A DNA stretch of 64,000 bases, from positions 152,885 through 216,884 of the forward strand of contig NZ_WBKI01000007.1 in assembly GCF_008830365.1 (NCBI RefSeq). The letters run 5' to 3'. Positions 55,464 through 64,000 of this stretch are shown here, piece after piece. The stretch comes from Serratia proteamaculans. Lineage in GTDB: Bacteria > Pseudomonadota > Gammaproteobacteria > Enterobacterales > Enterobacteriaceae. The notes beneath the pieces were generated by a model. It did not search any database. It had not been told where the DNA came from and saw only the letters and a list, made by a program, of their open reading frames with translations. The number at the start of each line of letters is the position of its first letter. Positions within the stretch are counted from its first letter, which is position 1. Both the position numbers and the translations under genes were made by a program.

Positions 55464-56534
55464 TTAAATTTTAGGAAAAATCCACAGGTGCTCGGCTGGC
55501 AGGGAGAGCCGACACAGGGTTTGACCACGCACTTCGGTGCCATAAGCGCGTACCACAAAATCCTCGGCTACGGTACGGAACAGGTATTCCCAACGATCGC
55601 CGAGATACATGCTGGTCAGCAACGGCAACTCAAGTTGATTGCCCTGCGGATCATCCCCCAGCCGCACGCGCTCTACACGGATCACCGCCGTGGCTTCTTC
55701 GCCGACTTTTACCCCTGCGCCCGCCATGCCCCACAGCGTCCAGTCTTTGCCTTCGATACGCGCTTTACCCTCACTCACCTCGGTTATCTTGCCGTGCAGA
55801 CGGTTATTACTGCCCATAAACTCGGCGGTAAACAGGGTCGACGGCGAACCGTACATTTCCTGCGGCGTGCCCTGTTGTTCGATTTTTCCGTTGTTGAGCA
55901 ACAAGATGCGATCGGAGATCGCCATCGCCTCGTTCTGATCGTGAGTCACCATCAGTGCCGAAAGCCCCAGCTTGATAATCAGCTCACGCAGGAACACCCG
56001 CGCCTCTTCACGCAGCTTGGCGTCGAGGTTCGACAAGGGCTCATCCAGCAGGATCACCGGCGGGTTGTACACCAGCGCCCGGCCAATCGCCACACGCTGC
56101 TGCTGGCCACCGGACAACTGATGCGGATGACGCTTGCCCAAATGCCCCAGCCCAAGCTGGTCCAGCACTCCCTGTACCCGCTGATTGATTTCCGCCGAGG
56201 CGACCTTGCGTAATTTCAGCGGGTAGGCGACGTTTTCAAACACGGTTTTATGCGGCCACAGGGCGTAAGACTGAAACACCAGCCCCAGATTGCGCTCTTC
56301 CGCCGGAATTTCGCTACGCGCGCTGCCGTCGTAAACGGTATTGCTGCCGATGATAATGCGGCCCTGGGTCGGTTTCTCCAGCCCGGCGACCGCACGGAGC
56401 AGCGTGGTTTTACCGCTGCCCGACGGTCCCAACAGCGAAACCACCTCGCCGCGCTTTAAGTCCATCGAGACGCCCTTCAACACCGGGTTGTCGCCGTAGG
56501 TCAAATGCAGGTTTTCTACCGAAAGTTCAATCAT
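55464..56534 (-). CDS. ABC importer ATPase, Fe3+/AfuC-PotA type
   Basis: ATPase of 356 residues. Walker A is LLGPSGSGKTTLLRA, the Q-loop LVFQSYALWPHKTVFENVAY, the signature QLSGGQQQRVAIGRAL and Walker B VILLDEPLSNLDAKLREE. A C-terminal TOBE-like domain follows (IEGKDWTLWG and later ELPLLTSMYLGDRWEYLF). It belongs with the upstream permease (8-base overlap) and binding protein. The family covers iron, putrescine, sulfate and sugar-phosphate importers; the substrate is not clear from this subunit. Confidence 0.88.
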   Translation of the reverse strand: MIELSVENLHLTYGDNPVLKGVSMDLKRGEVVSLLGPSGSGKTTLLRAVAGLEKPTQGRIIIGSNTVYDGSARSEIPAEERNLGLVFQSYALWPHKTVFENVAYPLKLRKVASAEINQRVQGVLDQLGLGHLGKRHPHQLSGGQQQRVAIGRALVYNPPVILLDEPLSNLDAKLREEARVFLRELIIKLGLSALMVTHDQNEAMAISDRILLLNNGKIEQQGTPQEMYGSPSTLFTAEFMGSNNRLHGKITEVSEGKARIEGKDWTLWGMAGAGVKVGEEATAVIRVERVRLGDDPQGNQLELPLLTSMYLGDRWEYLFRTVAEDFVVRAYGTEVRGQTLCRLSLPAEHLWIFPKI

Positions 56535-58296
56535 GTAATTTCACTCCAAAGCGCAGGGCGATACCCAGACCCAACACCACCAGCAGGATGTTAATAAACG
56601 AGAGCGCGGCAACGATATCAATGGCGCCCGCCGCCCACAGGGAAACCAGCATCGAGCCTATGGTTTCGGTACCCGGAGACAACAGATACACCCCGGTGGA
56701 ATACTCACGTTCAAAAATCAGGAACATCAGCAGCCACGAGCCAATCAGGCCGTAACGCGACAGCGGAATGGTGACGTGACGGGTGATCTGTCCCCGGGTC
56801 GCGCCAGCGCTGCGCGCCGCCTCTTCCAGCTCAGGGCCCACCTGCAGCAGCGTCGAAGAAATCAGCCGCAGGCCATAGGCCATCCACACCACGGTGTACG
56901 CCAGCCAGACGCTGAAGATAGTGCTGCGCAAAGACCGCAACCAGACGATCAGGTTCTCCCGCAGCCACTCGGCCACCGGCAACGCCGACAACCAGCCCTC
57001 TTTCAATGATTTATCCAGCCACATCGGCAGGAACAGGAACACCCACAGGAACGCCAGCCCCGCCAGCAGGCCCGGCACCGCACGCGGCACCAGTACGCTG
57101 TAATCGAGGAATCGGGTAACACCATCGGGTTTACGGTGCATGGCAATGCCGATAAACAGGTAGCAAACCACCGCCAGCGCGCCGCCGAACACCCCAATCG
57201 CCATCGAGTTGACGATTGCCCGCAGCAGGTTCGGCTGCTGCCAGATGGTGCGGAAGGTATTGAGCGACAGCTCATCCCAGATTGAAACGCCCACGCCCCA
57301 GTTGGAGATAAATGCGCGCAGCACTACCCCTACCAGCGGTACGCCGATGGTCACCGTCAGCCAGAACACCACTACCGCACCGGCAACCCAACGCCATTTA
57401 CCCAGCGGCAGCGCCCGCGCCTGCGACGCCTTGCCCTTGACGGTGACGAAGCGGTTAGCGGTGCGCATCAGACGGCGCTGTAACATCACCAGCGGTATGG
57501 TGATGCAAATCAGCACCACCGCCACCGCCGCCATCAGATGGTAGGACGGCGTGCCCAGCTTATTGGTCAGTTGATACAGGTAGGTCGCCAGCACCAGGTT
57601 GCCTTCCGGATCGCCCAGCACCAACATCAGGCCAAACACTTCCAGCCCGAGGAAAAACAGCAGTACTCCGGCGTACAAAATCGACGGTCGCACCATCGGC
57701 AAACTGACCGCGGTCATCACCTGCAAAGGCGAAGCCCCCGCCGTTCGTGCAGCCTCTTCCACGTCAGAACCGACGCTGCGCAAGGCCGAGGAAATATAAA
57801 GATAGGCGTGCGGTACGTGCGTCAACCCGGCGATCACCACGATGCTGGCCATCGAGTAGATATTCCACGGAACAAAGCCGAACAGCGCTTCCGCCCACAG
57901 CGAAAAGAAGCCGACCGGCCCGGCGGCCACCACGTAGCCAAAGCCCAGAACCATCGGCGAGACAAAGATCGGCACCAGGATCAGCGGCTCAATAAAACGC
58001 CGGCCCGGCAAATCGGTCCTGACCATCAAAAAGGCCAGAATCCCCCCTAGCGGAATGGCGATCACCACCAGGCCGAAAGCCAGAATAAACCCGCTTTTCA
58101 GCGCCTTGTAAAAGTCCGGATCGGTGAAAATAAACTGGAATGCCTCCAGGCTGAAGACCTTGGAGGGGGAGAAAAAGGGAGCGGAGAGGAAACTTTGAAT
58201 CACGATAAACGACAACGGTACATAGATAACCAGTGCGGTTATCAGCACCACCAAGCCGCGCGGCAGGTTCTGCCACTTTCTGCGCCATGCTTCCAT
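56527..58296 (-). CDS. ABC importer permease, fused two-domain (FbpB/AfuB type)
   Basis: Inner-membrane permease of 589 residues made of two homologous halves, each with about six hydrophobic segments. The EAA loops are visible twice: VEEAARTAGASPLQVMTAVS with LPMVRPSI, and LEEAARSAGATRGQITRHVT with IPLSRYG. This double layout is typical of ferric-iron and AfuB-type transporters. I start at MEAWRRKWQN; 17 earlier codons are open. An ERIC element separates it from the binding-protein gene upstream. Confidence 0.87.
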   Translation of the reverse strand: MEAWRRKWQNLPRGLVVLITALVIYVPLSFIVIQSFLSAPFFSPSKVFSLEAFQFIFTDPDFYKALKSGFILAFGLVVIAIPLGGILAFLMVRTDLPGRRFIEPLILVPIFVSPMVLGFGYVVAAGPVGFFSLWAEALFGFVPWNIYSMASIVVIAGLTHVPHAYLYISSALRSVGSDVEEAARTAGASPLQVMTAVSLPMVRPSILYAGVLLFFLGLEVFGLMLVLGDPEGNLVLATYLYQLTNKLGTPSYHLMAAVAVVLICITIPLVMLQRRLMRTANRFVTVKGKASQARALPLGKWRWVAGAVVVFWLTVTIGVPLVGVVLRAFISNWGVGVSIWDELSLNTFRTIWQQPNLLRAIVNSMAIGVFGGALAVVCYLFIGIAMHRKPDGVTRFLDYSVLVPRAVPGLLAGLAFLWVFLFLPMWLDKSLKEGWLSALPVAEWLRENLIVWLRSLRSTIFSVWLAYTVVWMAYGLRLISSTLLQVGPELEEAARSAGATRGQITRHVTIPLSRYGLIGSWLLMFLIFEREYSTGVYLLSPGTETIGSMLVSLWAAGAIDIVAALSFINILLVVLGLGIALRFGVKLHD

Positions 58297-58373
58297 AATA
58301 TATCCCGATGGTTGTAAACGACGACGACCAAAGGGCGCGCGCCACAATGGCAGACGCGCGTCCGTATCCTGTT

Positions 58374-58498
58374 ATACCCAAAATAATTGGCGCTGCATCA
58401 AGGCGGCAAGAGCGCTTATCCCGATGAGCTTACTTCAGTAAGTGATTCGGGTAAGTGAGTGCCGCCAACACAGAGGCAGCGCCAAGTATGACGGGTAT
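58374..58498 (-). repeat. ERIC element (125 bp) within the ABC importer operon
   Basis: The ends ATACCC and GGGTAT pair, and the centre contains GATGAGCTTACTTCAGTAAG followed by TGATTCGGGTAAGTGAGTG, which aligns with the classical ERIC core (AGGAGCTTACATAAGTAAGT followed by GACTGGGGTGAGCG). The outer arms keep matching bases: GGCGCTGC at 58389-58396 pairs with GCAGCGCC at 58476-58483. It starts one base after the binding-protein stop codon, on the transcribed side before the permease gene. Confidence 0.85.
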
Positions 58499-58499
58499 A

Positions 58500-59588
58500 T
58501 TATTTTGCTGCGGCGGTACGCCACTGCTTGATGTAATCCAGGCGTTTGGTCGGTTGCAGATACTCCAGCAGGCTTTCATCTACCGGGATCGGTTTCAACG
58601 CATTGCCAAGCATTTTGGTCATGCCTTCAATGTCGTTTTTGCCTTCAATATCATTGCGAATCGAAGGAATGTCGGCCTGGTTGGCAAGAATGCTCTGACC
58701 TTTTTCCGACAGCACATAGTTAAGCCACAGTTTTGCCGCATTGGCGTTGGCCGCCTCTTTGCTGATAAAGGACACGCGCGACAGCACCAGGGTGTAATCC
58801 TTCGGATAAGAGATACCCAGCGAAGGATCGGTTTTGGCACGGGCCTCGGCGTAGGAACCCAGGATGTTGAACCCAATCAGGTTCTCACCGGATGACACCC
58901 TTTCCATCATGGTACCGGTGGAGGATTGCACCGCCAGACCGCCTTTGGCGACCTCAGCCAGCGTGGCGAAATAGTTAGGATCGGCCTTGAAGTCCTGCAC
59001 CGACAGCATGAAGCCCAACCCTGACTTTTCAATGTCATAGGTGGTGACTTTCTTTTTGAACTTGTCGGTCTGGCTGGCAATTAGCTTGGCCAGCGCGGCG
59101 TGAGAGTCCGGTACATCACCCTGCGGGATCAACCGTTTGTTATAGATGAAGACCACCGGTTCGTAGGTGGTACCGTAGGCTTTATCTTTCCATACCGCCC
59201 ACTTGGGCAGTTGGCCCTGTTCCGGCGAAGCGTATTCCTGTGCATAGTCGGTCGCCAGTTTCAGCGCGGTATCCATCGACGAGCTCCACACCACGTCGCC
59301 GCTGGTGCCTCCCGCCGCCTGTTCGCTGATATACCGGTTGTACAGCTCGGTGCTGTTCATGTCGTTGTATTCGACTTTAACGCCAGGATACAACGCCTCG
59401 AACCCCTGGATCAGCGGCCCGGCGGCCTTGGTATCCGTGGTGGAGTACACCACCACCTTGCCCTCTTTCTTCGCGCCATCCACAATTTTTTGATAGTCGG
59501 CTGGATAGCCTGTCGGGAATTCAGCGTAAGCAGGCACCGCGCCCAGTACAGCCATCGCCACTACCGACGCGCCGATTCTTGTCAACAT
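58500..59588 (-). CDS. ABC importer periplasmic binding protein (Fe3+/AfuA type)
   Basis: Binding protein of 362 residues with signal peptide (MLTRIGASVVAMAVLGAVPAYA). EGKVVVYSTTDTKAAGPLIQG, VKVEYNDMNSTELYNRYISE and GDVVWSSSMDTALKLATDY match the type-2 periplasmic fold of the FbpA/AfuA group. The adjacent Tyr-Tyr pair that binds iron in FbpA is not visible, so a phosphorylated sugar or other anion is as likely as iron. AGGAG lies six bases before the ATG. No Fur box is seen upstream; a TTAAC-N5-GTTAA repeat is at 59623-59637. Confidence 0.85.
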   Translation of the reverse strand: MLTRIGASVVAMAVLGAVPAYAEFPTGYPADYQKIVDGAKKEGKVVVYSTTDTKAAGPLIQGFEALYPGVKVEYNDMNSTELYNRYISEQAAGGTSGDVVWSSSMDTALKLATDYAQEYASPEQGQLPKWAVWKDKAYGTTYEPVVFIYNKRLIPQGDVPDSHAALAKLIASQTDKFKKKVTTYDIEKSGLGFMLSVQDFKADPNYFATLAEVAKGGLAVQSSTGTMMERVSSGENLIGFNILGSYAEARAKTDPSLGISYPKDYTLVLSRVSFISKEAANANAAKLWLNYVLSEKGQSILANQADIPSIRNDIEGKNDIEGMTKMLGNALKPIPVDESLLEYLQPTKRLDYIKQWRTAAAK

Positions 59589-59757
59589 AATCAACTCCTG
59601 GTTACATTTAAGAAACTAAAAATTAACATATAGTTAATAAGTGTTCTTAAGCAACGCCGTTGATTTTTTATCTTTTGGTTTTGTGAGGTTGGACGTTTTT
59701 CAGTCAAAAAAATCCATGGTCATCCCCGGTTTTAAACCAAGGACGAAATAACCGGTG

Positions 59758-60675
59758 TTATTGCATCAGTTTGGAACGCCGCAGCAGGCGGATCTTCTGT
59801 ACGATAGCCACGCCGAGCAATGTCAGGCAAAAACCCGCCAGTTGCACCAACGACAGCGCTTCGCCAAACAGGAAATAAGCCTGCAATGCGGCAGCCGGCG
59901 GCACCAGCAGCATCAGCGCGGTAATGCGCGTCAGATCGCCATGCCGCACCATCCAGATAAACAACGCGGTACCGCCCAGCGACAATATCCCGGCCGACCA
60001 CAGCAGCGAGAACCACAGCGTTGGCGAATTATCCCATTCTCCTGATCCCATCACCGCCGCCAAAACGCCGGTGACCAACGCCGCGCCAAGATGCTGGATA
60101 GCCCCCGCGGCCCGGAGATCCGCCGCCGCCAGCGAAGACTTCTGCACCATGATGCCAATCGTCAGCGCAACGATGCTGCCAAAACCCAGCAGGATGGGCA
60201 GCAGCGCCATGTTACCGACGTCGATGCCGGTCAGCCGCGGTGACAGCACCAACGCCACGCCGATAAAACCGAGCGCCAGCCCCGTCCAGGAACGCAGGCC
60301 TATCGGCTTGCGCAACACCAAAGCAAAAATCAGCGCCGTGAACAGCGGTTGCAGGCCGCCGATCAATGACATGACGCCGGCCGCCAGGCCGTTCGCCACC
60401 GCCCACCAACTGGCGGCGAGATAAACGCCGTTCATCAGCATGCCGGTAAGCAGGTGCATGATGAACTGCCGCCCTTTAGGCCAGGCGCAGTTGGCGGCCA
60501 GCAGGGCAAAAACCGCGGCGGCGATCAGGAAGCGAAAGGTCAGAAAGAGATTGGGATCGGCATGATCCGCCACCGCGCGGGCGGCTATAAACCCGGTCGA
60601 CCAGATCAGTATCAGGAAAAACGGCGCAATAATGGATTTGCGCCGATAGAAGCTTTCCTTGCCGGTAATTACCAT
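59758..60675 (-). CDS. EamA (drug/metabolite) family transporter
   Basis: Inner-membrane protein of 305 residues with ten hydrophobic segments and two EamA halves (PFFLILIWSTGFIAARAV; LWFSLLWSAGILSLGGTALF). The ending KIRLLRRSKLMQ is a basic cytoplasmic tail. Members export amino acids and other metabolites. I use the ATG at 60675; a GTG 33 bases upstream has no ribosome site. It is divergent from the csaA-like and dioxygenase genes, so it might export the hydroxylated amino acid made by the dioxygenase; that is inference from position. Confidence 0.83.
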   Translation of the reverse strand: MVITGKESFYRRKSIIAPFFLILIWSTGFIAARAVADHADPNLFLTFRFLIAAAVFALLAANCAWPKGRQFIMHLLTGMLMNGVYLAASWWAVANGLAAGVMSLIGGLQPLFTALIFALVLRKPIGLRSWTGLALGFIGVALVLSPRLTGIDVGNMALLPILLGFGSIVALTIGIMVQKSSLAAADLRAAGAIQHLGAALVTGVLAAVMGSGEWDNSPTLWFSLLWSAGILSLGGTALFIWMVRHGDLTRITALMLLVPPAAALQAYFLFGEALSLVQLAGFCLTLLGVAIVQKIRLLRRSKLMQ

Positions 60676-60976
60676 AAAAATACCTAAATAATGCTGTTGG
60701 TGGTTCACTACAAAGCATACTAACTAATTTAACATTGCCTTAACAGGGCTTATTGCAGAAAGTTTTGGCGAAAAGCATAGCCAAGATAATCATAATAAAA
60801 ATAGGAAAAAATATAATTAACATGGCTTATAATTCATTTTAACTCATTACACCAATGTAAATTTATTGTTACTCCACGGGTGGTTAATTTCTATTCTCCA
60901 CCACCGTTCGCAAGTTGTCGACTTTTCCTCCCTTTGCTAGCCTTCTGGTGGTCTCTCATTTATCAGGCGAATGACC
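60676..60976. other. AT-rich intergenic region between EamA transporter and csaA-like gene
   Basis: Clearly richer in A and T than its neighbours, with no gene visible. It must hold divergent promoters. GATAATCATAAT at about 60785 resembles half of a Fur box but the other half is missing. The composition suggests silencing by H-NS or acquisition by transfer. Confidence 0.5.
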
Positions 60977-61309
60977 ATGGCCGAATTAACCGATTTTATG
61001 AAGCTGGATATGCGCATCGGCGAAATCATCTCTGTCGAATATAACGATAAGGCATTAAAGCCGGCGTATAAGTTGCAGATCGATTTTGGCGAAGAGATCG
61101 GCGTGAAAAACAGCTCAGCACAGTTATGTGAAAACTATAAAGAAGATGAACTGCTTGGCCAGAAAGTTATTTCCGTAGTTAATTTTCCCGCCAAACGGGT
61201 CGCCGGATTTAAATCCGAAGTATTGGTACTTGCTGCAGTCACCAGGGATAAAGGAACCGTCTTGCTGAAACCCGATTTCGACGTTGAGATCGGCAGCAAG
61301 GTTTTATAA
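60977..61309 (+). CDS. CsaA-like tRNA-binding domain protein
   Basis: A 110-residue protein consisting of one tRNA-binding (OB-fold) domain. FMKLDMRIGEIISVEYNDKA, LKPAYKLQIDFGEEIGVKNS and VVNFPAKRVAGFKSEVLVLA are typical of CsaA/YgjH. Bacillus CsaA is described as a chaperone-like, tRNA-binding homodimer. The second ATG was chosen because it gives the usual length; the first, two codons earlier, is possible. It lies 36 bases before the dioxygenase gene, probably in one operon. Confidence 0.85.
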   Translation: MAELTDFMKLDMRIGEIISVEYNDKALKPAYKLQIDFGEEIGVKNSSAQLCENYKEDELLGQKVISVVNFPAKRVAGFKSEVLVLAAVTRDKGTVLLKPDFDVEIGSKVL

Positions 61310-61345
61310 CTGTCAGTTTATCCTAATCCAAGAGGCAATAGAGCA

Positions 61346-62227
61346 ATGCAACAGCTATCTCAGCTTGACGCTATAAAGAAGGAATACCAGGAAAAGCGCT
61401 CTGTGTTTATTCCCGGTGATACCATGAAGGACATTTTATTGACTCTTGGCGCTCAGCCCGAAGACTTTACCAAACTGACGCAGGTCAGCAATAACCTGGC
61501 GGACGATCCCACGCTGCCCTTTCGCAAATCGAGAAACGGCCGCTTCTGCTTTAACTTTGATAATGACCGCATAGAGAGACTGGAATTCCAGCCTTTTGTG
61601 CTGTCGGTCGAGGAAGACTTTATCCGCCATGATTCGGGGCAAATTCGCCACTTCCGCGGCATCAACGACGACCTGCAATTAAACACGGTATTCCAAGCGA
61701 TAATGCGCTTTAAGGCCTACATTATCGATGGCGTCAGCGTAGCCCCGCGCGCCAGGCTGAATCAGGACATCAATAAATTTGTCTGTACCGTTTTCAACCT
61801 GCGCACCCTCACAACCCCGCAGATACTCGGTGAGCCGGCTCTGGAAGGTGTGCACAGCGATGGCGTCGATCACACCATGACCACCTTCCTGGGCAGCGAG
61901 AATATGACCGCTGACAGCGCCAAAACGTTTATCCATGACATGCAGGAAACCAGCGGGATCAAATATCATCAGGCGAACAAGACGCTGATTCTCGGTGAAA
62001 TACAGCATAAGACATTCCTTGATACCTTGCTGGTCGTCGATCATGAAAGGAAGCACAGCCTGTCACCGGTGGTCGCGCAGGATAAAGCCAAAGACTCGAC
62101 CAGGGACATGCTGATTTTCTTCACCCGAAAACCGGTTGAGGATGGTCATGTCTCGTTTAAATATGACTCTTTCAACCCGCACACCGAAATACCGCTTTCC
62201 ATAGACATGCTTGCCAAAGCCGGCTAA
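61346..62227 (+). CDS. 2-oxoglutarate/Fe(II) dioxygenase, free amino-acid hydroxylase family (PF10014)
   Basis: A 293-residue enzyme resembling L-isoleucine-4-hydroxylase (IDO) of Bacillus and Hil dioxygenases of Pantoea. The iron ligands His170 and Asp172 are in EGVHSDGVDHTMTTFLGS, the distal His237 in DHERKHSLSPV and the 2-oxoglutarate Arg probably in RDMLIFFTRKP. Conserved ASN-like NMTADSAKTFIHDM is present. Relatives hydroxylate free branched-chain or other aliphatic amino acids. The branched-chain carrier gene brnQ follows, which fits such a substrate; the exact amino acid is unknown. GGCAATAGAG precedes the ATG. Confidence 0.8.
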   Translation: MQQLSQLDAIKKEYQEKRSVFIPGDTMKDILLTLGAQPEDFTKLTQVSNNLADDPTLPFRKSRNGRFCFNFDNDRIERLEFQPFVLSVEEDFIRHDSGQIRHFRGINDDLQLNTVFQAIMRFKAYIIDGVSVAPRARLNQDINKFVCTVFNLRTLTTPQILGEPALEGVHSDGVDHTMTTFLGSENMTADSAKTFIHDMQETSGIKYHQANKTLILGEIQHKTFLDTLLVVDHERKHSLSPVVAQDKAKDSTRDMLIFFTRKPVEDGHVSFKYDSFNPHTEIPLSIDMLAKAG

Positions 62228-62452
62228 CGCCCTTTGTTATTTCAACCGGTTGCCGTTTATTCCCTGCTGCCCGGCAACCGGTTTATTTCCAGCTTTGAGC
62301 TGATTCATCGCAGCGTAACTCAGGCTTTTCTCGGCAAAATATCATATCCTGCATGCCGAAATTTTTATGGGTGCCCGTTTGCCCATCGCGCCTGCCCTTG
62401 AGTTTATCGGCGCCAGGTTGTTTTTATCGTACACAGGCAACGCAATACCGTT

Positions 62453-63772
62453 ATGACAACACGCTTATCTCCCAAAGACATCATCGCCCTGGGCTTTATG
62501 ACCTTCGCCCTGTTTGTCGGCGCCGGCAATATCATTTTCCCGCCAATGGTGGGCCTGCAGTCCGGTGAACATCTGTGGCTGGCCGCCGCAGGCTTTATCG
62601 TCACCGCCGTCGTCCTGCCGGTGATCGCGGTGATTGCGCTGGCGCGTGTCGGCGGCAGCATCAGCCTGTTGACCGCACCAATCGGCCGCAGGGCCGGCCT
62701 GCTGCTGGCTACCCTCTGCTATCTGGCGCTCGGCCCGCTGTTCGCCACACCGCGCACCGCCAACGTTTCTTTCGCTTTGGGCATCGCGCCTTTTACCGGC
62801 GACGGCGCCCTGCAGCAGTTTATCTACAGCCTACTGTTCTTCACGCTGGCAATGATTATCTCGCTGTACCCCGGGCGGCTACTGGATAACGTCGGCCATA
62901 TTCTGGCACCGCTGAAGATCCTCGCACTGGCCGCACTGGGCGTCGCCGCGTTGATTTGGCCCGCCGGCGCGCCCATCCTCGCCAGCGGCAGCTATCAGGA
63001 CGCGGCGTTTTCCACCGGTTTTGTGCAGGGATATCTGACGATGGACACGCTGTCGGCGCTGATGTTCGGCTCGATTATCGTTACCGCCGCACGGTCGCGC
63101 GGCGTCAACGATCGGGGGTTATTGATGCGCTACACTCTGTGGGCCAGCCTGATTGCCGGCATCGGCCTGACACTGGTTTATATCTGCATGTTCAAGCTGG
63201 GTGCCGGCAGCGGCGGCCTGGTTGCCGACGGGCAAGACGGCGCGGCAATCCTGCATGCCTATGTACAGCACACCTTCGGCAATTTGGGCAGCGTCTTTAT
63301 GGCCATCCTGATGTTCATCGCCTGTCTGGTGACTGCGGTGGGCATGACCTGCGCCTGCGCTGATTTCTTCTCCCGCTATCTGCCGCTGTCTTACCGTTCA
63401 CTGGTGGTCCTCCTCGCTGCGTTCGCCATGCTGGTGTCCAATCTCGGGCTGGCCAATCTGATCCGCGTATCGATTCCGGTGCTGACGGCCATCTATCCTC
63501 CGTGCATCGCCCTGGTATTGCTCAGCTTTAGCCAGAGCCGTTGGCGCAGCGCCAACCGCGTGTTCACACCGGTGATCGCCACCAGTCTGCTGCTTGGCCT
63601 CGCCGATGGAATAAAGGCCTCCAGCTTCAGCGGCCTGCTGCCGGCCTGGTTCGATCAACTGCCGTTGGCGGATCAGGGATTGGTTTGGTTGCAGCCGACG
63701 CTGTTAGTGCTGTTGCTGGCGGCGGTTTACGATCGGTTGCGCGCACCGCGCCGCGCCGGGACGATGGCCTGA
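62453..63772 (+). CDS. brnQ: Branched-chain amino acid:cation symporter BrnQ
   Basis: Inner-membrane LIVCS-family carrier of 439 residues with 12 hydrophobic segments. The N-terminal [20 protein letters not shown], the conserved [19 protein letters not shown] and [19 protein letters not shown] are diagnostic. It imports leucine, isoleucine and valine. It is 225 bases after the dioxygenase gene. It may be a second copy of brnQ, since enterobacteria usually carry one near phoR/proY; that cannot be checked here. Confidence 0.93.
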   Translation: MTTRLSPKDIIALGFMTFALFVGAGNIIFPPMVGLQSGEHLWLAAAGFIVTAVVLPVIAVIALARVGGSISLLTAPIGRRAGLLLATLCYLALGPLFATPRTANVSFALGIAPFTGDGALQQFIYSLLFFTLAMIISLYPGRLLDNVGHILAPLKILALAALGVAALIWPAGAPILASGSYQDAAFSTGFVQGYLTMDTLSALMFGSIIVTAARSRGVNDRGLLMRYTLWASLIAGIGLTLVYICMFKLGAGSGGLVADGQDGAAILHAYVQHTFGNLGSVFMAILMFIACLVTAVGMTCACADFFSRYLPLSYRSLVVLLAAFAMLVSNLGLANLIRVSIPVLTAIYPPCIALVLLSFSQSRWRSANRVFTPVIATSLLLGLADGIKASSFSGLLPAWFDQLPLADQGLVWLQPTLLVLLLAAVYDRLRAPRRAGTMA

Positions 63773-63775
63773 AAT

Positions 63776-63804
63776 AAAAAAACCGGTCAATGACCGGTTT
63801 TTTT
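63776..63804. terminator. Bidirectional terminator between brnQ and tktA
   Basis: AACCGGTCA and TGACCGGTT pair around a single base, flanked by an A-run before and a T-run after, between convergent genes. Confidence 0.92.
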
Positions 63805-63824
63805 ATCAGCTTGCGAAGGACCGC

Positions 63825-64000
63825 TTATTTCAGCAGTGCCTGCGCCTTGGCCACCACGTTGTCCACGGTGAAGCCAAACTCTTTGAACAACTGCTCCGCC
63901 GGGGCTGACTCGCCGAAGCTGGTCATGCCCACGATGGCGCCGTTCAGACCCACATACTTGTACCAGTAGTCCGCAATACCCGCTTCCACGGCCACACGGG
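63825..64000 (-). CDS. tktA: Transketolase (C-terminal part, cut by window edge)
   Basis: I translated the last 58 codons: [20 protein letters not shown], then [20 protein letters not shown] and [10 protein letters not shown]. They match the C-terminus of E. coli TktA, the thiamine-diphosphate enzyme of the pentose phosphate pathway. The catalytic parts lie outside the window. The place after epd agrees with the E. coli order, although other genes intervene. Confidence 0.93.
   Translation of the reverse strand, partial: RVAVEAGIADYWYKYVGLNGAIVGMTSFGESAPAEQLFKEFGFTVDNVVAKAQALLK

Noticed and set aside
59595..59757. Search for a Fur box before the iron-type binding-protein gene
   Set aside because: No GATAATGATAATCATTATC-like 19-mer was seen; only an unrelated TTAAC-N5-GTTAA repeat.
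60780..60800. GATAATCATAAT stretch as a Fur box before the csaA-like gene
   Set aside because: Only the first two hexamers fit; the third does not, and the whole region is AT-rich so chance matches are expected.

Overview
The window looks like chromosomal DNA of an enterobacterium, most likely Serratia (Yersiniaceae). The backbone follows the Escherichia coli order around 65 min: ygfX-sdhE, ygfZ, trhA (yqfA), a ygfF-like gene, gcvPHT, ubiIH-pepP-ygfB, zapA-ssrS(6S)-fau, serA, rpiA, argP, yggE, argO, mscS, fbaA-pgk-epd and tktA. Accessory blocks interrupt this backbone. The genus is an inference from protein similarity as I remember it; no search was run.

Layout. 1-3.3 kb: creB (cut by the window edge) overlaps ygfX, which overlaps sdhE; then ygfZ and trhA with a FabR-type operator. 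3.5-14.6 kb is accessory: an HD hydrolase; a tight DUF2848-amidase-DUF4286-MFS operon opposite a GntR/FCD regulator; a decayed brnT-brnA toxin-antitoxin fusion; a YgfF-like reductase; a PmrAB/QseBC-like two-component system whose response regulator has a premature stop; a quinone-oxidoreductase-like gene; and an autotransporter beta-barrel remnant. 14.8-30.7 kb is backbone: glycine cleavage, ubiquinone hydroxylases, 6S RNA, serine and pentose phosphate genes, arginine export.

30.8-43.5 kb is a large sugar-acid catabolic island. A YiaJ/PlaR-type IclR regulator sits beside a ribose-class ABC importer plus an SMP-30 lactonase, followed by yiaK-yiaL-yiaX2-lyxK-sgbH-sgbU-sgbE. Two nearly identical 34-bp operator-like sites precede the two transcription units, so one regulator probably controls both. 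Together the genes could import a lactone, open it, reduce 2,3-diketo-L-gulonate, phosphorylate 3-keto-L-gulonate and convert it to D-xylulose 5-phosphate.

43.5-49.8 kb: a LysR regulator opposite an MFS/hydrolase/cyclophilin-like operon, a pseudouridine synthase and an aromatic-acid MFS transporter. 49.9-55.1 kb: mscS, a DUF1345 gene and fbaA-pgk-epd, with CRP and Cra sites before epd. 55.4-63.8 kb is accessory: an iron/AfuABC-type ABC importer interrupted by an ERIC element, a drug/metabolite exporter, a CsaA-like protein, a 2-oxoglutarate/Fe(II) amino-acid dioxygenase and BrnQ. The window ends in the 3' part of tktA. I saw no tRNA, rRNA, insertion sequence or CRISPR array.
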